DNA from: Symsagittifera roscoffensis
Taxonomy: Eukaryota > Xenacoelomorpha > Acoela > Convolutidae
Assembly: GCF_963678635.1 (NCBI RefSeq)
Contig: NC_087062.1
Location: 23,828,177-23,892,176 of the forward strand
DNA: 64,000 nucleotides
Reading direction: 5' to 3'
Shown: piece after piece, positions 43,161 through 52,517 of the stretch
Position numbering within the stretch: the stretch's first letter is position 1
Layout of the letters: each line of letters starts with the position of its first letter
The notes under the pieces: model-generated
Database searches by the model: none
What the model was told of the DNA's origin: nothing
The model's input: the letters and a program-made list of their open reading frames with translations, nothing else
Program-made: the position numbers and the translations under genes

Positions 43161-44560
43161 GATGGTATACATTTCAACACCCAGCAAGGGAGACGCTGGA
43201 TCAACGACGTGTTCCAGACGCAGTTAAGGGAAGTGGAGCAAGAATTGAGGACGACCAACTCATTGGCTCGGACCAGTTCGACTTCAGGAGGTTGAGTGAG
43301 GGGCAAAGTGCCGGAATCACTCGCCAATCGCCTCGGTCCCCTGGCAATGGAAACGGATACAGCTGCTCCCGTTGCTCCAAGCTCAGATGTGAGAGACAGG
43401 TTGGGGACTGCTCCTCCCCCTAGAAGACAACCGTTGGAGAGCCGACTTGGGAGATCGGTTGATCAGAACCAGACTAGCTCTCAGACCGTGTCCAGGACGA
43501 ATAACCCGCCCGCTACAGCAACCCCTGCTTTTTCAACAAGCCAATCAACGAGCGCCGTGCCGGCGGAAGGAGTTGAACCAAGCAGCGTGCTGCTTTGGAA
43601 CCGTCCAGACCCCAGCGGTTGGGGACAATATAAGACGGACATGTCGGCGAGGTTGAACATGAGCACATTGACGTGTCGAGAGGACGCTAGAAGAAGGATC
43701 GGTGGAGATGGTCCCACAGTGACGAGGTTGTATCGAATACTGGGCGTGGACTGGCTTTTGGCGGAACAGGAGCAGTTTAGCTCCGCAACTGCGCTCAGGT
43801 TCGTGGACCTTGATGGATTGCCTCAGGAAAATACATTTCGGCCCTTGATCACCCGATCTCTTACGGACGTCCGTCGGAGAGCCTGGGAATTAACACCACC
43901 TGCTCGGAAGGGCAAATTTCTGGCAGAGAATAAGTCCAATAACAAGCACCACAAGCTGTATAGGCAGTTCTCCAAGCCACACGGCCAGGCGCCTGGTGAG
44001 TACTCGAGAGACTATCCCCGAGCGACCTCGGTGGAAGGGGACGATAGGAGATACGAAGGACTGAAAGCACCAGTGGGTAACAGCCTGTTTGCTGTCTATG
44101 ATCTTTTGGATATAAAGGAGGCTAAGTATCTGATAATTGCCAGTTCAGACTATCTCTACACGCCCCGTTCTCTCTTCTGGCCGGATATGATCTTCGTGAC
44201 GGCGCCTAAGTTAGACTGGGGGCAATCAGCAGGCATGACTTTAAGCGTGCGGAGGACGATCAGTATGGAACCGCAGGTGATGGTAATTGCCGGCTCGAAT
44301 GACCACTTGCAGAGTAGAGGGCTGTTGTCCCGTCTGACGGCTGGATCAATGCCGAGCAATGAAGTCATAGGAGAAGCTCTAATGACGTTGCTCTCAGCCA
44401 TGACCGAGGTGAAGGCATCAGTGCAGCGACACATCACCAGGAATGTGGTGAAGATCGTCTTTGTATTATCACCGGGATATGCCACATTGTCAGAACCCCT
44501 ACAGTTTTGATACACGATGGTCACAAATTTAGCTGAGGGACGATTCAACGTGATAATACC
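43161..44560 (+). pseudogene. Giant polyprotein part 2: linker and second SGNH-like domain
   Basis: The frame starting with DGIHF (43,161) runs to 44,508 with one TGA near 43,275. The linker is rich in proline, serine and threonine (LANRLGPLAM, PPPRRQPLESRLG), then VLLWNRPDPSGWGQYKTDM. From 44,130 comes a second SGNH-like domain: YLIIASSDYLYTPRSLFWPD with S-S-D-Y where block I G-D-S would be, TAPKLDWGQSAGMT, VMVIAGSNDHLQSRG with G-S-N-D-H at 44,292-44,306 as block III, and VVKIVFVLSPGYATL. TGA at 44,508 is followed in frame by RFNVIIPAPN. The nucleophile position differs from true SGNH enzymes, so catalysis is doubtful; N-S-D-F and S-S-D-Y in the other copies show that this is a family trait. 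Confidence 0.65.
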
Positions 44561-45806
44561 TGCGCCGAACAGGATGGTGGATCCTAACAACTACTACCCA
44601 TCCCGCTCGGAGCTTCCTGCCATCTGGGCTGACATTTCCAATGCCATCCAGGGACTCAAGGATTGCAGCACAACTCGGTTGGTGCTGGATGAAGTCCTGG
44701 GGTTGGAGCTGTCCAACTTCGCCAGGTTACTGAAGTTGAGGCCAGGGGTAGATGATGATCACCTGTTGGTACAACAGGTGGCCAATGACCTCTGGTTCAG
44801 GCAAATGGATTACGCGGAAAATGAGCAGGGGAGGACAGTCAGAAAAAATATGACATCGGCGGAAGAGGATCTTGTGGCATTGGCTTTGCGGACGAAGCCA
44901 CACATCAACTCATGGTTGTACTTGTCACCAAGATTGTGTACCTTGGGAGAAGACGCGTTCGAGCATGCACCGGCGGTAATCAAAGAGATACACGTTTACC
45001 TGAAAAACTTGTTTAACGAGAGGGAGTGAGCCGGGGGCATGATGTTGCAATCAATGCAAGATGTGAACACGATGTCATTGGATAAATTCCAGGCTGATAT
45101 TTTGGCCACGAGGGCGCAATATGAGCGATCAGACGCTATCCTGGGTGGAATGGGAGTGGGATGGACGCCATCCTTCCTGTCAAGCTGTTACCCGGGGGCC
45201 TCCCGGAATCTGATCGCCAGCTTTGTTAAGGACATCCGGAAACTGTCGATCGGTCTGGTACTAGCACTGTACGTGACGTTTGGTCACGAAAACTTTGTGA
45301 AAGGACCTGCGAACCTCTTCACCCAAGCGTTAGCGGACCTGAGATTGGATGGACTCCTTACCCTGATCGCCATGGCCTATGGTCGGCTGGACGATTTGCT
45401 CGTGCTATTACGCTACCCCGAACAACTTCAGGGAGCGAGTCATGAATTCAACGCGCAGTTGGAAACCGCGTCGTTCAGGAACATGAAGGATTGGAGGATC
45501 CTCTTTCTCCAATATCTCCTGCAACAAAATAGGAGTATCACAGGAGAAGATAAGGTGGCGACGGGAGCGAGTGAATGCAAGCAGTATTGTGGCATGCCCT
45601 TACTGACAGATCTGGTCGTGATGATGCAGATCGATCCGCTGGCCCTAGTTCGTGGACTGAGGGAGTTCGTCACAGTGGTGTACGGACCCGTGATAGCATT
45701 TGTATTACCGGACGTACAAGTGAAGGCATACAGGAACTCGGTGTTGTATGTCAACTTAGTCTCTGTTGTGGATTGTTCCGTGCTGAATTGGGTGCACAGA
45801 AGGAGC
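44561..45806 (+). pseudogene. Giant polyprotein part 3: unrecognised helical region
   Basis: Same frame as part 2, interrupted only by TGA at 45,027, up to a shift at about 45,790. Conserved words in all three elements: ELPAIWADISNAIQG, LVLDEVLGLELSNFARLL, R-P-G-V-D-D-D-H, DLWFRQMDY, the G-W-T-P word, FVTFGHENFVKGPANL, LRLDGLLTLIAMAYG, LRYPEQL. C and M also share ALVRGLREFVTVVYGP and VLYVNLVSVV. The D-D-D-H cluster could be the acidic and histidine block of the preceding SGNH-like domain, but the spacing is long. I do not recognise a family; the even spread of conserved positions suggests a folded protein. Confidence 0.65.
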
Positions 45807-47359
45807 TGAGAGGATTGGCTAGCAACGACAGGTTATTCGGAAGAATAGCGGAGCCAGGTTGGATGTTGATGGACTTCAACAATAATTTCAAGTGGCGAAT
45901 GGGCCGCGAGGACTTTTCCCATGTCCAGTTCAATCCAAAGCTTTAGAATCTGCGACCAGTGGTGAAGGATTCAGGAGAGGCGATGCGGGTCTCGTTTTGG
46001 CCGGAAGCCTATGCACACGTCAAAGAACACCAGCAAGCGTGGCTTTCCGGGTCCAGGCCGCTGCCGGACCAATGCCCCCGATACCCACTGATAAGGAGGA
46101 TGTTGTCGGGAGTCACGTCTCCTGCCATTGCCCCTCGCATCGGAGTGGCTCGTAATGCGGAAGAGAGAATGCTGAAACGGAGTGGAGGGATGGAGCCGCG
46201 TTTCATCAGTTGGAACGCTGCGGCCATGCATACGTTTGACTTCACATTCCCTGATGCTTGGAGCCGAAAGAAGATCAAGGCACCACCTTCCAGGAGACCA
46301 GAGGTCCGGGTTGACGTGTGGATTGATGTGTATACACCCGCAGATGATTTGTCACAATTGAAGTGGTCAGGAGAAGTGAAACTGGTAATATTGGAAGTAG
46401 TAAAGGAGTGCAGAGGAGGCACGTACATAACGATCGATGATCTGGCGCCTTGTGGCGAGGAGTCGGTAGAATTCCTGGTGAATGACGAATTATTCTATCA
46501 CGCGGGGGATCTGAACGTACCGGCGCGGCCGGACTCGGGCATGGATATGCGACAAGGCCCTTTGGGACCTGAACCAAAACCAGACACGAATGATGATGAA
46601 CTGATGGATCAGGATGAAGATCACATGAAAGGAAAGTGACAGAAGTCGGGTGAATTGGACTTAGGAAAGTTGGAGAGAGACTTGCTGGAATACCAGTTTA
46701 GTGAACACGACGACGGGGAAGTCGATGGGAATCTATTGCTGATGACACCATCGTCTTTCATGTCCCCTACGAAGGAGGTGCCGGCTAGTTTATCCCCAGT
46801 GGATCCAATAAACCTGGCAATGGACCACCGGAGTGGGGACCTACAGAAACTGCTCCATCAATCACCAAGGAGGAGGAGAATTGAAGACACCATGAGGGTA
46901 TCCTTCCTGAATACGCTACCTGAAGAGGAATGGGAGAGATACCAGAGCTAACTTGAACGCAAGACAGGAAAGACCTGGAGCCGAGTGACCTTCATGGAGA
47001 GGACATGCGACGTGATACGCAGATACGGGACGCAGTCCATAAGGAAGGTGGGGTTAAACCAACCAATCATGCGCGAGGTTCTGGACAAGCTAATGAGCTC
47101 CGTAGAGTCTGATGTTCTGGCCGAGTCAGTCACAGAGGACAGTGCCGATGATCAGCAGATCACGAGAAAATTACCCGTTAAGCGAGCCAGGAAAGGGCTG
47201 AAACGGTTGAAAGGCAAAACAGGAAGCAAGACCGTGAATCAAAAAGTGGTGAAGTCGAAAGCCAGTGCAGTGGTGGCCTCGTTGGCAAGAGCAGCTCGGC
47301 CGAGTGAGAATGGACAAGGTGATGGCGCGACGCTGGTTGGGGAAAAAAACATAACCTGA
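45807..47359 (+). pseudogene. Giant polyprotein part 4: beta-rich block, acidic tract, nuclear-type basic stretch
   Basis: One frame (about 45,800-47,359) with internal stops TAG 45,944, TGA 46,637 and TAA 46,949, each matching a sense codon in element M. Order: LASNDRLFGRIAEPGWMLM, REDFSHVQFNPKL, SRPLPDQCPRYPLIRRML, FDFTFPDAWSRKKIKAPP, VRVDVWIDVYTPADDLSQL, VKLVILEVVKECRGGTYI, VEFLVNDELFYHAGDLNVPA, acidic DDELMDQDEDH, LLMTPSSFMSPTKE, MERTCDVIRRYG, then a basic run (KRARKGLKRLKGK) resembling a nuclear localisation signal. M lacks the DFTFPDAW to LVILEV block. Unknown function. Confidence 0.65.
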
Positions 47360-47367
47360 TAGCCCCG

Positions 47368-48593
47368 ATGCTATTGGCAGCTTTGACCACAACGGCAACA
47401 AGGTCGAAGAAAAATGCACGGACTTTGGCGAATACTAAGTTAGAAATGGAAGTCATCAGTCAGTGTGGATCTGGAGGAATTGATGATTACAAGCCCTCGC
47501 GAACCAACATGGCCCGAATGAAGCTGGAGGGACAACTCGACGTGGTTGAGTATAGCCGGATCACAGTGCCAGACTCAGTCCACATGGGAGATCCAGCAGG
47601 GTGTTATGTAGAGATGCTTAAGGCAACGAATTCCGCAAGAGGGCACCTGATGGCCTGGAACGAGAAGCAAGCCATGCAGGAGTATCTGAAGGAGCTGACG
47701 GAGAGTTCTAACTTGAATCGGAAAGAATACGGCACGGTGATGTCCTCGGAGGCAAACGAAATCGGGCTGGAAAAGCTGCTGGAAATCTCTTGGAGGGCGG
47801 CCCTCCAATAATACTTCGCGAGACGATGCATGCACCTGCGACGGTGGCAGCATACCTGGCCCATCCGTGTACAAGAACTGACTTGCAAGTACGGTTGGCC
47901 TGGTGTTTGATGGGGATCAAGAAGTCAGAATATGAGGCCAACAACGACTCGAAATCAAAGGAATAGGAACTGGAACTGATGGAAGCCCTGCGAGTATTGA
48001 TTTCTAGAGAAGATTCGGCGATAGCCTGGGCTAAGCGTAAAGATGCCCTTGGCTTCGTGAGGTTCGTGGTGGATCGTATCCCCACTCCTGTGTTGGGAGA
48101 ATGCATAAAAACCATTCGGCAAGGGGGAGTTGATTTCGAACGAATATTTCTTAGGGCACTCCTGGAGCTATATCAGGACATGCCGCTGGCCATACCAAAT
48201 AAGAAGTTGAACGACATGGAGAGCTATCGCAGGTTGGAAGAAGTGAGAAGATATTCCAACAGAGAGTTGAAAGTGAGCCGGGAGTTAATTGAAGCAGTCA
48301 GGGGACAGAAAGACTATGCAACACTGGGGAAGTTGAAGTCGTTCCAATATGTGTCTGGCATACCAGGGATGGCATATAATCCCTTCGTGAATGAGGAAGC
48401 CAGGGAAGCGTACTTCGACTATGAGCAAGTCGTAGTACTTGATTTCTGGGTTGAGCGAGTCAAGGAAACTGGCATGTTGATGATGGAACAACCCAGGCTG
48501 GCAACTGTTTTGGAAGAACGAGTGGTCGAACCCTCGGTTCCCGAGCTGAAGGGGCAAATCAGTTTTGTTTGTGGGTCTTGGGACGTCCCTTGA
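47368..48593 (+). pseudogene. Giant polyprotein part 5: unrecognised conserved region
   Basis: 47,368-47,811 is open (LANTKLEMEVISQCGSGG, ARMKLEGQLDVVEYSRI, DSVHMGDPAGCYVEMLKA, YGTVMSSEANEIGLEKLLE) to a TAA at 47,809 that is AAA in element M. After a shift it continues through VRLAWCLMGIKKSEYE, a TAG near 47,966, and 47,979-48,593 (AWAKRKDALGFVRFVVDRIP, FERIFLRALLELYQDMPL, RRYSNRELKVSRELIEAVRG, YVSGIPGMAYNPF, VVVLDFWVERVKETGMLMME). Helical by appearance. No family recognised. Both copies keep the same order and spacing. Confidence 0.65.
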
Positions 48594-50390
48594 AAACCAG
48601 TTTAGTAACCACTTGGGAACTCATGAAGCCTTCCTGGTGTCAACATCCAAACGCCGGTTTAATCTGGGATATGACGGCAGATGTCACATTGGACTTGGAT
48701 GATGACGCGAGCCTACACGATTTGGCCATGATATACCATCTGCTGGCCCTCAAGAAAACGAAGCAGAAGAGCAACTCATCCACGGAACCATCCGAGGGAA
48801 ATCCCTCTTGTGATTGGTTGAGACAGGGTACCTGTCTAGCCCACAGTAGCGGAATGGACGGACATGTGTGCAACTCGAGGCATTGCCTGATTACGCTGCG
48901 TGAGCAGCAACGCCAACTGGTGCAGCTGTATGGGAGGTTGAGCATGTCGGACAAGAGCGGAATGGAGTTGATCGCGGACTGTCATGGAGTAACGGAAGTG
49001 AACTTGATCACTGCCTTGGAATTTTACAGCATGACGAGGTCTATAGAATCACTGGAACGCCTAGAGCGTGCCCATGGGCTGGTGACGTGCCTTAGAGTGG
49101 AAGTGTTCCCTGGAGCGCTACAGACAGAGCAAAAGATTGGAGGCTGGCGAGAGGCTCTAGAAAACGAAATGAGTTTGAAGGACAGTGAGGCCTATCATAA
49201 ACTTACTGGTTCGAAAAATCTGTTGGGTTCGAGCTCCGCACTATATTGCAATAGTAGGTACCCTACGCACATGGTGGTGATGGACGCGAGGACACAGCAG
49301 GTGTTGGTCGACCAACTCTTCTCTGTGCCAAAGTGCGTGAGGTTGGCCAGGATGTCAGAAAGGTCATACGATTTACTGACGAAGATCATTCGGGCCGTCC
49401 CGAAGAGATCTGAAAGCGAGTTGCAGGAGTTGCAGGAGTGGGTGAAGAGTTCATGAGAATGAACGTGGGCAAAGTGATTGAATTCCAGAGGCAGAAAGCG
49501 AGTGGAGCGTTACCCACCGAATTCCCCACCATAGACGAAAAGGACGATGTACACAGGATCATTATGGAAGTGGAACCATTGCTTGGAGCCTCAGGGTATC
49601 GGACCCGAAGGAACATACTGATGACCCATGGGTAATATCCTTGCCACTGCCTGGCGCAGACTTTGTGGTACCCCAAACGCGGGAATCTGGTAATAGTGTG
49701 GGACGTGGAGGAGTTATATTCCACGGGGTTGCCTGATCAAAATCAGCAGGTGTCAATAGTGGTGGTTAGTGCCATGCTGGTGGTGAGATGGTTAAAAGCT
49801 AACGCGGGCACAAGTGAGCAGGAGACGGCCGTGCCGACACCTGAAACCTGAGCAACTAAGCGACGTGAAAATAAACCACGACTTAGATCTTTCCAGAACC
49901 ACCTGTAAGGTTCTGAGGATACCCAAAGGCATTGAGAGGATAATGTCAAGGCAAAGGTTGATGCTTTGGTTCCGTGCAGTGATGACGTCATGGATGTATG
50001 AACGCGCGAAGCGTCATATGTCTAGGAACACGAAGGCATATCAATCCTTCCAGCTAGATATAGGACCGGGAGCCTATAAGAGAGCATTCCTCACGCACAG
50101 AAACGCTGTAACCACGGCGGTGAAGCAAGTAGCTGGAGCGCCTTGTGTTACTGAAGTTGAAAAGAGAGAGGTCTTACGAGCTGACCTAGAACGGAATGTG
50201 AGCTTGTGTCTTCACAACCGCTTTTGCAGGAACCGGGAGCAAAAGGTGAATTTTGGACTTGCTACCTTGTTGCAAACCGAGGCTGTTAGAGCGGGAGAAT
50301 TGGGGGACGGCCCGCAACTCCATGGACATGTTGGAGAAGGTTCTAGAAGACAGTGAAACTGAAAAACAAGAACAAGAAGCAATGGAATGA
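48594..50390 (+). pseudogene. Giant polyprotein part 6: Cys/His cluster and C-terminal domain
   Basis: 48,569-49,456 is open (LKTSLVTTWELMKPSWCQHP, AGLIWDMTADVTLDLDDD). At 48,809-48,886 is a cluster C-x7-C-x11-C-x3-H-C that resembles a CCCH zinc finger with altered spacing; the last three cysteines and the histidine are kept in element M. Then LIADCHGVTEVNLITALEFY, RYPTHMVVMDARTQQVLVDQ, LFSVPKCVRLARMSERSYDL. After a shift 49,438-49,850 continues past a TAA (49,633) and 49,814-50,356 carries RQRLMLWFRAVMTSWMYERA, LDIGPGAYKRAFLTHRNAVT, LERNVSLCLHNRFCRNREQ. The true tail EQEQEAME, in another frame, stops at 50,388-50,390. Confidence 0.65.
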
Positions 50391-51197
50391 CGAAGACGTG
50401 ACGAGGAAGAAAAGTGAAAAGTGAAGAGAGAAGGAGACAAACTTGATTGTCTTTGTGTGCTAAAACTTATACCAGTCAACCAAGTTTNNNNNNNNNNNNN
50501 NNNNNNNNNNNNNNNNNNNNNNNNNNNNNNNNNNNNNNNNNNNNNNNNNNNNNNNNNNNNNNNNNNNNNNNNNNNNNNNNNNNNNNNNNNNNNNNNNNNN
50601 NNNNNNNNNNNNNNNNNNNNNNNNNNNNNNNNNNNNNNNNNNNNNNNNNNNNNNNNNNNNNNNNNNNNNNNNNNNNNNNNNNNNNNNTTACGACTGATGT
50701 TTTTAACCTGTATAAGACACGTGTTCACTGTGTGGCGACCTGGTAAGTTTGGGTAAGCCCGCTCGAAGAGGTTGAGTACCTCAATAATTTTCCTAGCCAC
50801 GGAGTTTCTTAGTTTTAATATTGAGGACGAGAGCATAAATAACTGATTATACTTGGCGAGTGACGTTAAGTTAATTTTAACGGGTGCGTCGCCGTGTCAC
50901 GTCCCAACTTTTTAATCAACAAGAGTGAAAAGAAATTTTATGGCGAGATGACATAAGTAGTCAGAAAAGAAATTTTATCTAGGACACTTCTCATGGTGCA
51001 AGTTTTGTGAAAATGTTGAAAGGCAGTGGAATGTAGTTTGATGCCATTTGTGACACGTAGTGAGTTGAGGTGGAGTAGATAATTTTCAATTTCTAATGCG
51101 ATTTGTAAGGTTGTTTGAAGAGAATTGGAACACTACTTGACGATAACCCGGTGTTATGCGATCAATAGGGACATTGATGGGGACTATCCGGGGAGTA
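50391..51197 (+). other. Element C 3' untranslated region, N gap and polypurine tract
   Basis: Non-coding. 50,488-50,687 is a run of exactly 200 N, an assembly gap of unknown true size. 50,845-50,955 matches a box in element M's 3' UTR. GGGGACTATCCGGGGAGTA ends at 51,197 directly before the 3' LTR and is shared, with small changes, by elements M and A, so it is the likely plus-strand primer. Confidence 0.65.
50488..50687. other. Assembly gap (200 N)
   Basis: Exactly 200 unknown bases inside the element C 3' UTR. A round number usually marks a scaffold join, so the real length and even the continuity of element C across it are not proven, although both sides carry matching element sequence. 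Confidence 1.
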
Positions 51198-52082
51198 TGT
51201 GCCATTCTGCCAGACTGGCACAGCGCAACCTTCCGACGCAACACGGAAATAGAAGTAGAGGCCTTAATGGTTGAAAATTACTGCAAAGGAGGGTCAGGAT
51301 ATTCGGGAATTTTAGATTTTAAAAATTTCGATTGACGAACGAATATTTCTGAGAAATACGAAAAACGGCCATTTTGAGGCAAAAAAGTGACGAAAATCAG
51401 AACAAAAGCGAAAATAGTGAAAAACAGTCAGACGATAACGATATAAAAAATGAAGCCTCTTATCGTGACGATCACGCACGATAAGACACTTAGCGGAAGG
51501 AATTAGCGAGAAGGGAAGCTTCAGTGGTGAAGGAATAGAGAGTAGTACCCTTCCGTGACACGAATTGGGAGTGATAACAACGTTGTCACGAAGAAATCAC
51601 GGAAGAAGAGGCTCGGCCCCCCAGAGACAGTATATGGTGAAGGACTATAAAGAACTGACTTTTTAGCTACTCTGATGCCATAAAACTTTGAATAAACACC
51701 GGTATTATTTGATATTTTTGAATATGAGTAGCTAGAAAGAGGAAGGGTCAATCCATCTCCAATGGATTTGATATAAAACAGTCACCAAAAACATAGTAAA
51801 ATAGGATATTCAAGCCGTATTTTTAATTGCAATCACTTAGTCTGAGGATCCGAGACCCAGCTATGTGGTTGTGTTCGCATGTAAGCGAAAGCTGATCAAA
51901 AGTCGTTTGACTGATGGCCTAAAAATAGTAAATTTTCACTTAGCCCTAAATAGACCAGAAAATCAACTGGCAAGGTCGAGACGGTGAAAAACGAGTAGAA
52001 TTAAGGTAACTGACGCCTGCCAGTCGTTAATAGGTACTTTTTGTACGCTCTGTCACTGTGGAGTATTTGGGCGAATGTTACA
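51198..52082 (+). mobile_element. 3' LTR of element C
   Basis: 885 bp, with the same ends as the 5' LTR and followed by ACT (52,083-52,085). AATAAA at 51,691-51,696 lies about 40 bases after the TATA-like word and is a candidate polyadenylation signal; the 5' LTR has lost it. The hairpin TCAATCCAT / ATGGATTTGA is at about 51,748-51,772. Confidence 0.92.
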
Positions 52083-52405
52083 ACTCGATATTCTTATAAT
52101 CTTTTATAAAGTTGGCCGCTAGTGCTTTTTTAAAACTCACATCCACCGTTATCGCTTTAGTGCACGTGAGTTCCGTGAGTATAAAACCACTGGCTGTCAC
52201 AACAATGTTGATGGAGTTAAGATTTGGTAGGTCGAAATATGACTCAAAAAGTTGTCCAAAAGGCGTTTTATTAGGGTTTTCCTCCTCCGTTTCCAGTTCC
52301 CCTGTCTCCCTTGCCATCTTTTATTTTTTTATCATAAGATTTTTGGTGTGGCAGAATCCTACCCCCAATCCCGGACAAAAATATTCATCGACGTCCCCGG
52401 TGGTT
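52083..52405 (-). pseudogene. Element M, first unit: macro-domain-like region, 5' half
   Basis: 52,317-52,083 on the minus strand encodes ELETEEENPNKTPFGQLF, ESYFDLPNLNSINIVV, KAITVDVSFKKALAANF and KDYKNIE, and is completed by 28,635-28,229 on the other side of element C. Upstream (52,320-52,400) is the GVG-type stretch before the domain. At about 52,400 it is fused directly to the element leader: gag and pol of this unit are deleted. The N-terminal block aligns with the first strands and helix of a TARG1-like macro domain. Confidence 0.75.
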
Positions 52406-52517
52406 TTTTTTGGGTTTTTTACTTTTTTTGTACTTTTCTGTTTTCAAATAAATTTGTTTTTGGCTTTATCTTGGTTATACATCCTTTTTGTTGGTTTTTA
52501 CGCTTTCTCTTCAATTG
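52400..52517 (-). other. Element M leader, distal part
   Basis: Reverse complement of about 29,781-29,900 in element C (AAAACCAAAAAAACATAG, ACAAAATTTATTTGAAAAC and neighbours). It is separated from the rest of the leader (53,472-53,734) by a LINE insertion. Confidence 0.75.

Larger units (their letters stand above)
28636..52082 (+). mobile_element. Element C: 23.4-kb giant Ty3/gypsy-class LTR retrotransposon
   Basis: Bounded by LTRs of 882 and 885 bp that begin TGTGCCATTCTGCC and end CGAATGTTACA, flanked by ACT on both sides. Removing the element and one ACT restores the sequence CCATAAAAACTCGATATTC, which is the minus strand of a site in the macro-domain region of the older element. Order inside: leader (2.8 kb), gag, protease, RT/RNase H, linker, integrase, macro-like ORF, spacer, a polyprotein of about 2,940 codons, 3' UTR with a 200-N gap. 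Ordinary Ty3/gypsy elements are 5-10 kb; giant ones such as plant Ogre and planarian Burro are known, but this gene content is not one I recognise. The two LTRs differ at about 3% of the sites compared by eye. Confidence 0.9.

Noticed and set aside
41566-46951. Possible recoding of TGA, because four consecutive frame breaks (41,710, 43,275, 44,508, 45,027) are TGA
   Set aside because: Further downstream the breaks are TAG and TAA as well, the positions that can be compared are ordinary sense codons in other copies, and frameshifts are also present; decay explains it better.
41566-50390. The extension as a retroviral-type envelope gene
   Set aside because: No signal peptide, furin-like site or transmembrane anchor is visible; the N terminus is a coiled coil plus a hydrolase-like domain.
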